A stretch of DNA of 64,000 nucleotides, taken from NCBI RefSeq assembly GCF_002949795.1, contig NZ_CP026692.1, positions 6,246,545 to 6,310,544 on the forward strand, in the 5' to 3' direction. Every line of letters starts with the position of its first letter. Positions within the stretch are counted from its first letter, which is position 1. The position numbers and the translations under genes are program-made. Below, in pieces: positions 26,007-34,194 of this stretch. Origin of the DNA: Nostoc sp. 'Lobaria pulmonaria (5183) cyanobiont'. GTDB lineage: Bacteria > Cyanobacteriota > Cyanobacteriia > Cyanobacteriales > Nostocaceae. The notes beneath the pieces were generated by a model, which did not search any database, was not told the origin of the DNA, and saw nothing but the letters and a program-made list of their open reading frames with translations.

Positions 26007-26987
26007 ATGGTTGAATCATATCAGAAAAATACTGAGTTTCTATTGCTTGTTAAAAAACATCTTTCAGTTATTTATGCTGACTCGTATAGAGACCTAGAAA
26101 CTGGTAAAGTCATAAAAGTTATAGATGGTGATGGTTTACTAGTCCGTAAGGGTGAAGAGAGCCTAAATATTCGTCTTGCTTACATCGATGCACCTGAGCA
26201 TAATCAAGAATATGGATTAGACTCAAAAAAATGGTTAGAAAATCAGTTCTCAAATACAGCGTCTGTAATAGCCATAAGATTTATTGCTCTTGACGAAAAA
26301 CACGGACGCCATATTGCTGATGTTTTTATAAATGGTTATTCCTTAAGCTGGCTTATGGTCATAACAGGCAATGCTTGGGCTTATTATGATTTTTTAACTA
26401 CAGAAATTGAAGCCAGTTACTTAGATGCTCAATACTTTGCTAGAAAAAAATATAGATTAGGACTATGGACTAACAATTTATTTCCTACTCCACCTTGGAT
26501 TTATAGAGCAGAAGAAAAGGGTGAAAAGATAAGTCTTTTGATGGAACCTAATCGTACCTCAAGGGCTACGCTTGAATCAATGATAAAAAAATCCGAAGAT
26601 ATTCAAGAGAAGATTATAGACCTAGAAAATCGCAGCGAATTTAATCGTAATTACTGTCCAATGCGATATTATGAACAGGTTTACTTGGATCAAATACAAT
26701 ATACAGCCATAATGTGTAAAGGTGTAGATTGGGATTTAAAAAGTGGGTATAACGGTGTAGAAGGAGACGAGGTTAACATCCTGTTCTTCCAAATAGCAGT
26801 GAAAGCAGCTAAGGGAGATGAGGAAGCGGTTTATGAATACACGGCTTGGAAAAGAGCTTTGTACAAAGCTGTGGGTAAAGTCCATCTGCCAAGATACTAT
26901 GAAAAACGCTTAACCCAAGAATGGGTAGATACTCTTATTCGTAGGGTAGAAAATTGGATTATTAAAAGTAGCAGTGTGATTGATTAA
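26007..26987 (+). CDS. staphylococcal-nuclease-like protein with an uncharacterised C-terminal half
   Basis: Residues about 35-150 form an SNase (TNase-like) domain: GKVIKVIDGDGLLVRKGEES, the catalytic Arg in NIRLAYIDAPEHNQEYGLDS, LDEKHGRHIADVFINGYSLS with a second Arg, and ARKKYRLGLW at its end. The remaining about 175 residues (from FPTPPWIYRAEEKG) have no motif I know; they are helical and charged. I choose ATG 26007; upstream GTG 25950 is in frame but adds a poorly conserved stretch. No signal peptide is seen. It lies between ndhD and thrB in the same direction but with large gaps. Confidence 0.75.
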   Translation: MVESYQKNTEFLLLVKKHLSVIYADSYRDLETGKVIKVIDGDGLLVRKGEESLNIRLAYIDAPEHNQEYGLDSKKWLENQFSNTASVIAIRFIALDEKHGRHIADVFINGYSLSWLMVITGNAWAYYDFLTTEIEASYLDAQYFARKKYRLGLWTNNLFPTPPWIYRAEEKGEKISLLMEPNRTSRATLESMIKKSEDIQEKIIDLENRSEFNRNYCPMRYYEQVYLDQIQYTAIMCKGVDWDLKSGYNGVEGDEVNILFFQIAVKAAKGDEEAVYEYTAWKRALYKAVGKVHLPRYYEKRLTQEWVDTLIRRVENWIIKSSSVID

Positions 26988-27085
26988 TGAGCTTGATGTT
27001 TACTAACTTACAGACAATTACCATAACTCATGAGCAAATCAACCCTTTACATGGGATGCTGGTTGATGATTAGTGAGTTTTGCCA

Positions 27086-28000
27086 ATGTCTGTTGTTTCT
27101 GCCATCACTGTTACCGTTCCCGCCACAACTGCAAATTTGGGGCCTGGTTTTGATTGCATCGGTGTAGCATTAAAGCTGTACAACGAGTTCAAGTTCACTC
27201 GGCTCGAAGAAGGTGGGTTAACTATTGATATCACTGGTACAGAAGCTGAACGAGTTCAAACTGATGAGAACAATCTTCTTTACCAAGCGTTTGTCAAGTT
27301 CTATCAACATATAGAGCAAACACCGCCGACTGTGAAAATAGAGATTAAGTTAGGTGTCTCGTTGGCGCGGGGTTTGGGTAGTTCGGCGACAGCAATTGTT
27401 GGTGGGTTGGTTGCGGCTAATCAACTTGAGGGTACGCCTATGAGTCAGTCGCAGGTGATGGAGTTAGCGATCGCAATGGAAGGACATCCTGATAATGTAG
27501 TTCCAGCTTTGTTGGGAGGATGTCGTCTTGCTGCTACCAGTGGCGCAGGTTGGGAAATTTGTGATGTTCCCTGGCATAAAGATGTTGTACCAGTTGTGGC
27601 TATTCCTGATTTTGAACTTTCCACTTCAAAGGCGCGGAGCGTTCTGCCAACTGAAGTAAGTCGCGCCGATGCGATTTTTAATACGGCACATTTGGGGTTA
27701 TTATTGCGCGGCTTGGAAACTGGTAACGGACAATGGTTAAAGACAGCTTTACAAGATAAGTTGCATCAGCCCTATCGCAAAGCTTTGATTCCTGGTTATG
27801 ATGCTCTCAACATCGCAGCTGTTAGTGCTGGTGCTTATGGTATGGTGATTAGTGGTGCGGGACCGACACTGTTAGCTTTGGTGGATAAGTTACACTCAAA
27901 GGCAGTAGAGGCGGCGATGCTAGCTGCTTGGCAAGAAGAAGGAATTACAGCCGAGGTGCGATCGCTTTCTCTCGATACCCAAGGCGCAAAAAGCTTTTAA
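27086..28000 (+). CDS. thrB: homoserine kinase
   Basis: ThrB phosphorylates homoserine, the step before threonine synthase. The 304-residue product is a GHMP kinase of normal length. Motifs are the N-terminal VTVPATTANLGPGFDCIGVA, the ATP-loop VSLARGLGSSATAIVGGLVA at about residues 90-110 and the C-terminal AYGMVISGAGPTLLALV near 255. ATG 27086 fits the family start (SVVSAITVTVPATTANLGPG); an upstream TTG is less likely. The next small gene begins 29 bases downstream. Confidence 0.95.
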   Translation: MSVVSAITVTVPATTANLGPGFDCIGVALKLYNEFKFTRLEEGGLTIDITGTEAERVQTDENNLLYQAFVKFYQHIEQTPPTVKIEIKLGVSLARGLGSSATAIVGGLVAANQLEGTPMSQSQVMELAIAMEGHPDNVVPALLGGCRLAATSGAGWEICDVPWHKDVVPVVAIPDFELSTSKARSVLPTEVSRADAIFNTAHLGLLLRGLETGNGQWLKTALQDKLHQPYRKALIPGYDALNIAAVSAGAYGMVISGAGPTLLALVDKLHSKAVEAAMLAAWQEEGITAEVRSLSLDTQGAKSF

Positions 28001-28029
28001 TATTTTACTCAGCACTTAAAACTCGATTT

Positions 28030-28539
28030 ATGGAGCAAATTCAGGATGAAATGGCGGCGCTTAACTCTCAAATTCAGATTCTCTTAGAAGAACGCGCTGC
28101 ACTCACTATTAATAATGTCATCTCTGGCGAGAATGATTCACCCCAAGCAATGGTTGAAGCGTACCGCCGTCAAGCCAGGGAAAATGCCCAATTATCAGTT
28201 GAACTCCAAGGCATAGATGCAGCGATCGCTGCCTTGGAAGCCCAAATCAAACAAAAACAAACTAAATTAGTGCGTTGGCAAGGGGAATCTAAAGAACTTA
28301 TCCAACAGCAGCAGCTAGAGGAAGCCAAAGAAGTGGCTCAGGTTCATGCTCAACGCATTAATCAACTAGCAAGTGAACTGGCCGCAGAAGTGCGTTTTCT
28401 GAAGGCTTGTGCCAATCAACTGAGTCCAATGTATTGGCAGATTTATTACAAGCCCTTTATTACTGGCTTTAAGACAATCTCCGTTCCCTATGTCCGCTCT
28501 GATGGAGAAGTGTGGACAATTGTTAACCGGATTGTTTAA
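28030..28539 (+). CDS. conserved coiled-coil protein of unknown function
   Basis: The 169-residue product is strongly helical and rich in Glu, Gln and Ala. Coiled coil is likely over residues 1-30 and 55-125 (AAIAALEAQIKQKQTKLVRW, LIQQQQLEEAKEVAQ). The last 40 residues are different and aromatic (LSPMYWQIYYKPFITGFKTI). I start at ATG 28030, shortly after the thrB stop, so it may be co-transcribed with thrB. An open frame upstream in thrB is only overlap. Function unknown. Confidence 0.6.
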   Translation: MEQIQDEMAALNSQIQILLEERAALTINNVISGENDSPQAMVEAYRRQARENAQLSVELQGIDAAIAALEAQIKQKQTKLVRWQGESKELIQQQQLEEAKEVAQVHAQRINQLASELAAEVRFLKACANQLSPMYWQIYYKPFITGFKTISVPYVRSDGEVWTIVNRIV

Positions 28540-29085
28540 TGCTTTACCCTTTTCGTTTGTATGCAATACATTGATCTCTCCTTTTAGGCTATCCATTACC
28601 CTAATCTTTCTCAACAAAAATATAACTTACTTAAAACAAGAGCAAAAGCATTGATAGTTATCCACTCAAATTCTCCGGTTTGTGGTTAGCGATCGCCTAG
28701 AAAATTTTCGTCATTTACATTCTTCTGCTTTTGTCAAATATCCATATATCGCCTTGTTCTACAATCCTGTTCCTGACTTCTTTACAGCAATCTTAAGAAA
28801 AATGTGACTAATGCATAGCAACTTTGAGAGAGGGATTTAGGCTCAGGGTTCAAAAATATTTCTTCCAAAATTGGATGCTCTCTGATGCTCAAAGATAAAT
28901 GCTCGCTTTCCTCACAAGTTTCTCAAATTGTTTTGCTATAAATATAAATATAGGGCGAAAACCTTTAAGAGATTTAAAATTCAAAAGTCGCTAAATATAG
29001 TTGAGGGATTAGTCATTTTTGACAATCCAGCATCTGGAAACCCAAAACCGTAAAGACCAATTACCAATAAAATCGGAGGTCTATT
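28540..29085. other. 546-bp intergenic region
   Basis: No gene is supported. The last 30 bases carry a good ribosome-binding site (TCGGAGG at about 29072-29078) for the universal stress protein. The rest is AT-rich and featureless to me. Confidence 0.4.
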
Positions 29086-29625
29086 ATGATCTTTAAAAAG
29101 ATTCTAGTTGCATTAGCTCGCTCGGAAATAGGGCAACAGGTTTTTAAAGAAGCATTGGATTTAGCAAAATTAACACAAGCTAGCTTAATGTTACTTCATG
29201 TCCTATCTTCGGAAGAAGAGGGTAGTCCTTATGTACCTATGCTGTCTAATATGGACTACTATCCAGGAATGACCAGTCAAAGCTTTGAGTTATACCAACA
29301 ACAGTGGGATACCTTTAAAAATCTAGGAATCCAGATGTTGCAATCTTTCTCTGCTCAAGCAAACACAGCAGGTGTCACTACGGAATTTACACAAAATGTT
29401 GGTAATCCTGGTCGCATTATTTGTGATTTAGCCCATAGTTGTGGCGCTGACCTAATTGTTATGGGGCGTCGGGGTCATTCTCGGTTGATGGAACTGTTTC
29501 TCGGTAGTGTGAGTAACTACGTTCTTCACCATGGTCCTTGTTCAGTGCATGTTGTGCATCTTTCAGCTACTCCTAAAATAGATGAAGTTGTCAAAGAAAC
29601 TACAAGCGCTTTCAGCGTTAACTAA
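29086..29625 (+). CDS. universal stress protein (UspA family)
   Basis: The 179-residue cytosolic protein has the Usp fold: N-terminal KKILVALARSEIGQQVFKEA, a central QNVGNPGRIICDLAHSCGAD, and the ATP-binding motif LIVMGRRGHSRLMELFLGSV followed by SNYVLHHGPCSVHVVH (G-x2-G-x9-G-S pattern). A usual Asp near residue 13 is replaced by Arg-Ser (ALARSE), which is sometimes seen. The strong AGGAGG-like site upstream supports the start. Usp proteins bind ATP and help survival under stress; the exact role is unknown. Confidence 0.9.
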   Translation: MIFKKILVALARSEIGQQVFKEALDLAKLTQASLMLLHVLSSEEEGSPYVPMLSNMDYYPGMTSQSFELYQQQWDTFKNLGIQMLQSFSAQANTAGVTTEFTQNVGNPGRIICDLAHSCGADLIVMGRRGHSRLMELFLGSVSNYVLHHGPCSVHVVHLSATPKIDEVVKETTSAFSVN

Positions 29626-29727
29626 CTACTAAGCTATTCCACATTTAACTTGCATAATTAGGGTAGGCAATACCTTGGCGTGAGCGCTACAACTCTTGGA
29701 GAGGCTGCGCTAACGACGACGCTCAGT

Positions 29728-29976
29728 ATGCTGCCTATCCCCCAAAAGCAAAGTGTGGTTCAGGGATTTAGAACAACCCAACATTCGCTAAAAATTAGCC
29801 ATATTCCCAATATAGAAGGCAATGACGCTAAACCCCAAGATTTAGATTCTAACTTTGTGGGGCGCGATCGCCAAATAGCCGAACTCCACACCCTCATCAG
29901 TCGGGGAGCAAAAGTTATCCTCATCCAGGGTGAAGGCGGTGTTGGTAAAACCACCTTTAGAAAAAATAATCTTTGA
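29728..29976 (+). pseudogene. N-terminal fragment of a STAND/NB-ARC-type ATPase
   Basis: The frame contains NFVGRDRQIAELHTLISRGA and the P-loop VILIQGEGGVGKTTF, the entry of an NB-ARC or NACHT-like NTPase, and stops just after at 29974-29976. Everything beyond the Walker A motif is gone. At the break the sequence changes to the inverse strand of another ATPase gene (next feature). The fragment was created by a rearrangement. It starts a few tens of bases after the stress protein but has no evident own promoter. Confidence 0.7.
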
Positions 29977-30770
29977 AATCTAGCTGCTTTTTGCTCTTGA
30001 ACTAGTCGAGCTTTAACTTCTTTAGTTCGTTCTGCTTCTAGCCATGTCTCAACTTCTCGGCGATCGCATTCTTGGCTAGCTGCTAAAAATTGATAATCCA
30101 AATCACTCAAGCTTTTGCCTTGTGACCAAGCTAGAGCTTCAAGTAAGGCTGTCCCGCGCAATAGTCGGGAATTATCACGGTGTTCTGAGGCTACCCAAGC
30201 ATTCAATGCTTGGGAGTAGGGTCGCAATTTTGCTAATTGTTTTTCTACCCAAGTTTGGTTGAAAACCTCTTCATAAATCCGGTTTTTTACTATTAGTTGC
30301 CCTTGCTGCTTGGTTACTAAACCCGACAACAGCAGTTCTATTTCATCAATAAAAATAAATATTTTTTCAGTTTTTAGTTCAACTAATAAAATATCTTCAA
30401 CAAACTGGCTCAATCGCTGTAATGCAGGTAAATCTTCACGCTCCGACCACCAGGCTTTTATATTAACTTTGCTAAAGACGTTAAAGCTCCTTAATAAGTC
30501 AACTACTATGCCCTTATACCATTGAGCAGGAGTAATATTGCCGTTGCCGATGCGAGTCATGTTGATAGAAACACAACTGTAGCTTGCTTGTTCTAATTTA
30601 TGCCTTGTTTGTAACCGCAAGCTAGATTTACCCATCTGTCGGGAACTAAATACATAACAAAATTTCCCTTGAATTAAAGCATTATAAAGTTAAAAGTCAG
30701 CCTGTCTTTTTACATAGCTAGGAGCATCGACTTTGAGACTACCGCCAATTTGATATTCGTATTTATTCAT
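29965..30770 (-). pseudogene. AAA-like (AAA_35) STAND protein, nonsense-mutated and internally deleted
   Basis: From ATG at 30768-30770 the frame reads MNKYEYQIGGSLKVDAPSYV and then meets TAA at 30690-30692. After it come LYNALIQGKFCYVFSSRQMG and the P-loop GKSSLRLQTRHKL. Walker B EKIFIFIDEIE is joined directly to LLLSGLVTKQQGQLIVKNRI, which belongs about 200 residues later in such proteins. The family next has YSQALNAWVASEHRD and a WD40 domain; here the sequence ends near 29965 against the opposite-strand fragment. So there is a stop, an internal deletion and a truncation. The WD40 partner gene at 31656 may derive from the same family. Confidence 0.8.
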
Positions 30771-30775
30771 AGCGT

Positions 30776-31262
30776 TTAAGTTAATTGCTCTCGGAAATAC
30801 AGCTGATATAACTCACAGCTAGGCATTGCCTGATTTCCTTCAAGTTTTACCAAACCCATACTTTCTAATTTATAAGCAGCGATCGCTTCTAATTGCACAC
30901 TTGTTGGAGAGGTAACTACCCGTTTGAGCGCGATCGCCAGTTCTGGATGTTCTTGGAGATTTGCTAGATGATGCCGTAAATAGTTGCTATAGATGCCGGC
31001 AATTGTGGGAGCCTCTTTTAGTAGCTGTTCTAGAGTTACTGTTTGATGTCCCAGGTTATAAAGAGCCAGACGAGCTAAATAAGGATGACCACCAATCATT
31101 GCTAGTAGAGGAGCCAGCTTTTCTAATCCTTTCTCACCTTTGGCCCAATCGAGTCCATGACGCACTGGCAATTCTTGCATCTGCTCTAAACTAAATTCTG
31201 GTAACTTAATCGGTAGCCCCACATTGAAAGGAAATTGATTAATATCTAACGGGATATAAGCT
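30776..31262 (-). pseudogene. C-terminal part of a second AAA_35-type ATPase domain
   Basis: The open frame from 31222 encodes GLPIKLPEFSLEQMQELPVR and GGHPYLARLALYNLG, and ends LYQLYFREQLT. Upstream to about 31262 the same frame continues without a start (YIPLDINQFPFNV). This matches the end of the ATPase domain in AAA_35-WD40 proteins. The P-loop half is missing. It ends 5 bases before the ATG of the next ATPase remnant, so the two were once one operon or one tandem protein. Confidence 0.7.
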
Positions 31263-31655
31263 TAAAAATTAGGACTTACGCACTGTACAAATTAACCATA
31301 ATGTTAATTACGGTATTTAGTCGTTTCAGGCGCTTGGCATAACCCCGATTTATTCGCTTCCTTTGCGATGCCTTTGGCGGGCGTAGCCATCACTAGGTGC
31401 TAAACATGGCTGAAACACCCAAATTGCGTGTAGTACTTATGTACGATGCGTAAATCCTAAATCAATCTGTGTCACTCGTATTACATTAAGTACTCACTCC
31501 AAAGATTTCTTTGATAAACTTCGCTTGAGACACACTGTTGGCTTGGTCAATTCCATTCACTTGTCCTTTTTGCATCATATTCATTGCTTCAATCCCGCTC
31601 AAGGTTCTTCTAGCTAATTTCGCAGCCGATAACAGCCGAGTCTGGTTAAACTAGC
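31263..31655. other. intergenic region, remnant sequence
   Basis: It starts with AGGACTTACGCA (about 31270), one terminal motif of the small repeat at 37619 and 46221, but no second end is nearby. A filler GATGCCTTTGGCGGGCG lies near 31366-31385. No gene is seen. Confidence 0.4.
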
Positions 31656-32831
31656 CTAGTTCAAATTCCACAGCTTGATGGTCTTATCCAAACTGCTAGA
31701 GACGATCGTTTGTCCATCTGGGCTGAAGCTGACACTGAGCACAAAATCATCGTGACCACTTAACGTGTTGATCAGCGTGCCGTCTCGCTTCCACAGCTTG
31801 ATGGTACCATCCGCACTGCCAGAGGCGATCGTTTGCCCATCTGGGCTGAAACTGACACTGTACACAAGAGAGTCTACTTTGAGCGTGTTGATCGGCGTGC
31901 CGTCTCGTTTCCACAGCTTGATGGTGCCATCCCAACTCCCAGAGGCAATCGTTTGTCCATCTGGGCTGAAACTCACACTCCACACATCAGCATTGTGTCC
32001 CCTCAACGTGTTGATCAGTGTGCCGTCTCGCTTCCACAGCTTGATGGTACTATCCCCACTGCCAGAGGCGATCGTTTGTCCATCCGGGCTGAAGCTGACA
32101 CTGTGCACAAGATCAGTGTGTCCCCTCAGCGTGTTGATCAGTGTGCCATCTCGCTTCCACAGCTTGATAGTGTTATCCCCACTGCTAGAGGCGATCGTTT
32201 GTCCATCTGGGCTGAAGCTGACACTGTACACAAAATCAGTGTGTCCCTTCAGCGTGTTGATCAGCGTGCCGTCTCGTTTCCACAGCTTGATGGTGCCATC
32301 CCAACTGCCAGAGGCGATCGTTTGTCCATCAGGGCTGAAGCTGACACTGAGCACAAGCGAGTCTTCTTTTAGCGTGTTGATCAGTGTGCCGTCTCGCTTC
32401 CACAGCTTGATGGTCTTGTCGTAACTGCCAGAGGCGATTGTTTGTCCATCAGGGCTGAAGCTGACACTCCACACATCAGCACTGTGTCCCCTCAGCGTGG
32501 CGATCAGTGCGCCGTTTCGGCTTTTTTGCTCTCTTACTCCATTAATCGCCTGCTTCTGACTCGTGACGCTCACATTTCGCTCAGAAACTGCTGAGTGTTT
32601 CAATAAATGTTCCTTCTCTCGCCGCACTGGTTTAACCTCTGCAACCGCTCGATCGCTATTGGCAGCAATCACTGTTTTCGGACTTTGCCAAGCCGCAAAT
32701 CCTGATGCGATCGCCCCCATCAGCATTACCCTCAGCGCAATTGCCCCCAACCGAATCCGCCGCGCTTTGTGGTTCGCTGACAACACCTGTGCCTGCTTTT
32801 TTGCTTGCGTCAATATTTGTCGTTGTTTCAT
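31656..32831 (-). CDS. membrane-anchored seven-bladed WD40 protein
   Basis: The 391-residue protein has one hydrophobic segment near residues 27-50 (IALRVMLMGAIASGFAAW), then a basic linker, then seven nearly identical WD40 repeats from about residue 110 (HSADVWSVSFSPDGQTIASG, YDKTIKLWKRDGTLINTL and so on) to the end. Seven units predict one closed propeller. The repeats differ by a few residues only, so recent duplication or gene conversion is likely. The N-terminal ILTQAKKQAQVLSANHKARR looks like the linker that joins AAA_35 ATPase and WD40 in larger proteins. It probably acts as a binding scaffold. It may be the detached sensor part of the decayed ATPases just downstream. Confidence 0.85.
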   Translation of the reverse strand: MKQRQILTQAKKQAQVLSANHKARRIRLGAIALRVMLMGAIASGFAAWQSPKTVIAANSDRAVAEVKPVRREKEHLLKHSAVSERNVSVTSQKQAINGVREQKSRNGALIATLRGHSADVWSVSFSPDGQTIASGSYDKTIKLWKRDGTLINTLKEDSLVLSVSFSPDGQTIASGSWDGTIKLWKRDGTLINTLKGHTDFVYSVSFSPDGQTIASSSGDNTIKLWKRDGTLINTLRGHTDLVHSVSFSPDGQTIASGSGDSTIKLWKRDGTLINTLRGHNADVWSVSFSPDGQTIASGSWDGTIKLWKRDGTPINTLKVDSLVYSVSFSPDGQTIASGSADGTIKLWKRDGTLINTLSGHDDFVLSVSFSPDGQTIVSSSLDKTIKLWNLN

Positions 32832-33219
32832 TTTGCCTCTATTAGAACAGAAGATTTGCTAGGACTTTTGTAGAACCTTTTTGTCTAAAAATTTTCCTGG
32901 TTCAAGATTTGCTCAAGTAAAAGGATTAGAGAATACAAAATATCCTAATGCTCGCTTAAGGTGGAAAACTTTTTGGTTTACTGAGTTTAGCTGTATAGGG
33001 CTACAACATTGATTTGTGGCATTCCGGATTTGGCTTTCCAAGCTGAACAAAACAACAGGCAATTTATACGTGGCATCATCTTCACAACTAACAGTTTGCC
33101 AAGCATCCTATGCATCTCATACAAAAAAGAGACTAGACTATATTGTATTTGCAGTTTATTTCTCCTTCTCAAGTTGGAGTATAGAAACGCCAGTAACGAA
33201 TGTAAGTAGGAGATAATTT
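32832..33219. other. intergenic region between WD40 gene and methyltransferase
   Basis: A divergent promoter region without recognisable gene. It ends with a good ribosome-binding site (TAGGAGAT at about 33207-33214) before the methyltransferase ATG. Confidence 0.4.
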
Positions 33220-34032
33220 ATGCCGAGATGGAACGCAGAGAAAAAACAAGCGTATCGAACCGAGGTAATTCAACGCATTACCGCAGCGATGCCCTCAGTA
33301 ATGCAGGAATATGCCTCAATTAATTGGGCGGAGGAACTCAAAGGCTACCGTACCGAGCATGAATATTACCCTGACTACATCCACGCTCCCATTCATGGGG
33401 CAACTGATTCCTACACCAACCCTCAATCGTGCTTAGGTTGGGATGCTGCTATGGATGCGATTATTCCCCTCAGCCACAATGTTAGTTGTCAGCAGTTGCG
33501 CGAGAAAATGGCTGAACTAATTCCTCAAGACACTCAAATTGAGACGGTGCTAGAGCTTGGTGCAGGTACGGCTGGTGGAGCGCTGGCCCTAGCACGGCGG
33601 TTTCCACAGGCCACTTTTCGCATTACTGATGTTTCGCCTTACATGCTGGTGATTAGTCAGCACAAGTTTAACAAGGCTGGATTTAGTGAGCGAGCTTCTT
33701 TTGAGCAGGTGGACGCCCGTAACACTGGCTACCCTGACAACTCCTTCGATCTTGTCACGTCATCACTACTCTTCCACGAGACGCCTAAAGAGTGGACGCC
33801 TAAGATTCTTAAAGAGATGTACCGGATTACCAAACCTGGAGGTTGGGTACTATACGCTGACACCTATCGGGGTGAATACGCCCTGAGCGCTTCTTTTCAA
33901 GAACCGTGGTTGGATGACTTTATCCATTTCAACTTCGAGTACGAGTTTGCGAAAGCAGGTTTTACAAAACTCAATTACATCCGCTATGCCGTGGGTTTGT
34001 GGTATATGGTTGGCCGGAAGCTAGAAATGTGA
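33220..34032 (+). CDS. class I SAM-dependent methyltransferase
   Basis: The 270-residue enzyme contains a Rossmann methyltransferase domain. Motif I is VLELGAGTAGGALALARRFP near residues 110-130, motif II ITDVSPYMLVIS, motif IV NSFDLVTSSLLFHETPKEW near 175, and the post-I acidic residue Asp. The N-terminal 90 residues (YRTEHEYYPDYIHAPIHGAT) are not part of the core fold and may bind substrate. It is followed at 163 bases by an FAD monooxygenase in the same direction. Codon use is GC-richer, with fewer HIP1 sites than in the neighbours. Together the two look like a small transferred modification module; the substrate is unknown. Confidence 0.85.
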   Translation: MPRWNAEKKQAYRTEVIQRITAAMPSVMQEYASINWAEELKGYRTEHEYYPDYIHAPIHGATDSYTNPQSCLGWDAAMDAIIPLSHNVSCQQLREKMAELIPQDTQIETVLELGAGTAGGALALARRFPQATFRITDVSPYMLVISQHKFNKAGFSERASFEQVDARNTGYPDNSFDLVTSSLLFHETPKEWTPKILKEMYRITKPGGWVLYADTYRGEYALSASFQEPWLDDFIHFNFEYEFAKAGFTKLNYIRYAVGLWYMVGRKLEM

Positions 34033-34194
34033 GGATAAAACAAGCACTTTATACTAAGTCGATGCAACTAAGATACAGGTTGGGTTCTTGGCAACTTTTG
34101 GTGATCATTAAAGGTGAGGCGCTTTAAGGCAGAAGGGTTTTAAGAGTTTGCCTGTTGTCGTAGAACTTGTGACAAAGACCAATAGGTGATACAA

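Noticed and set aside
31765..32424. Long plus-strand frames opposite the WD40 gene
   Set aside because: They mirror the repeat structure of the WD40 gene and have no independent motif.
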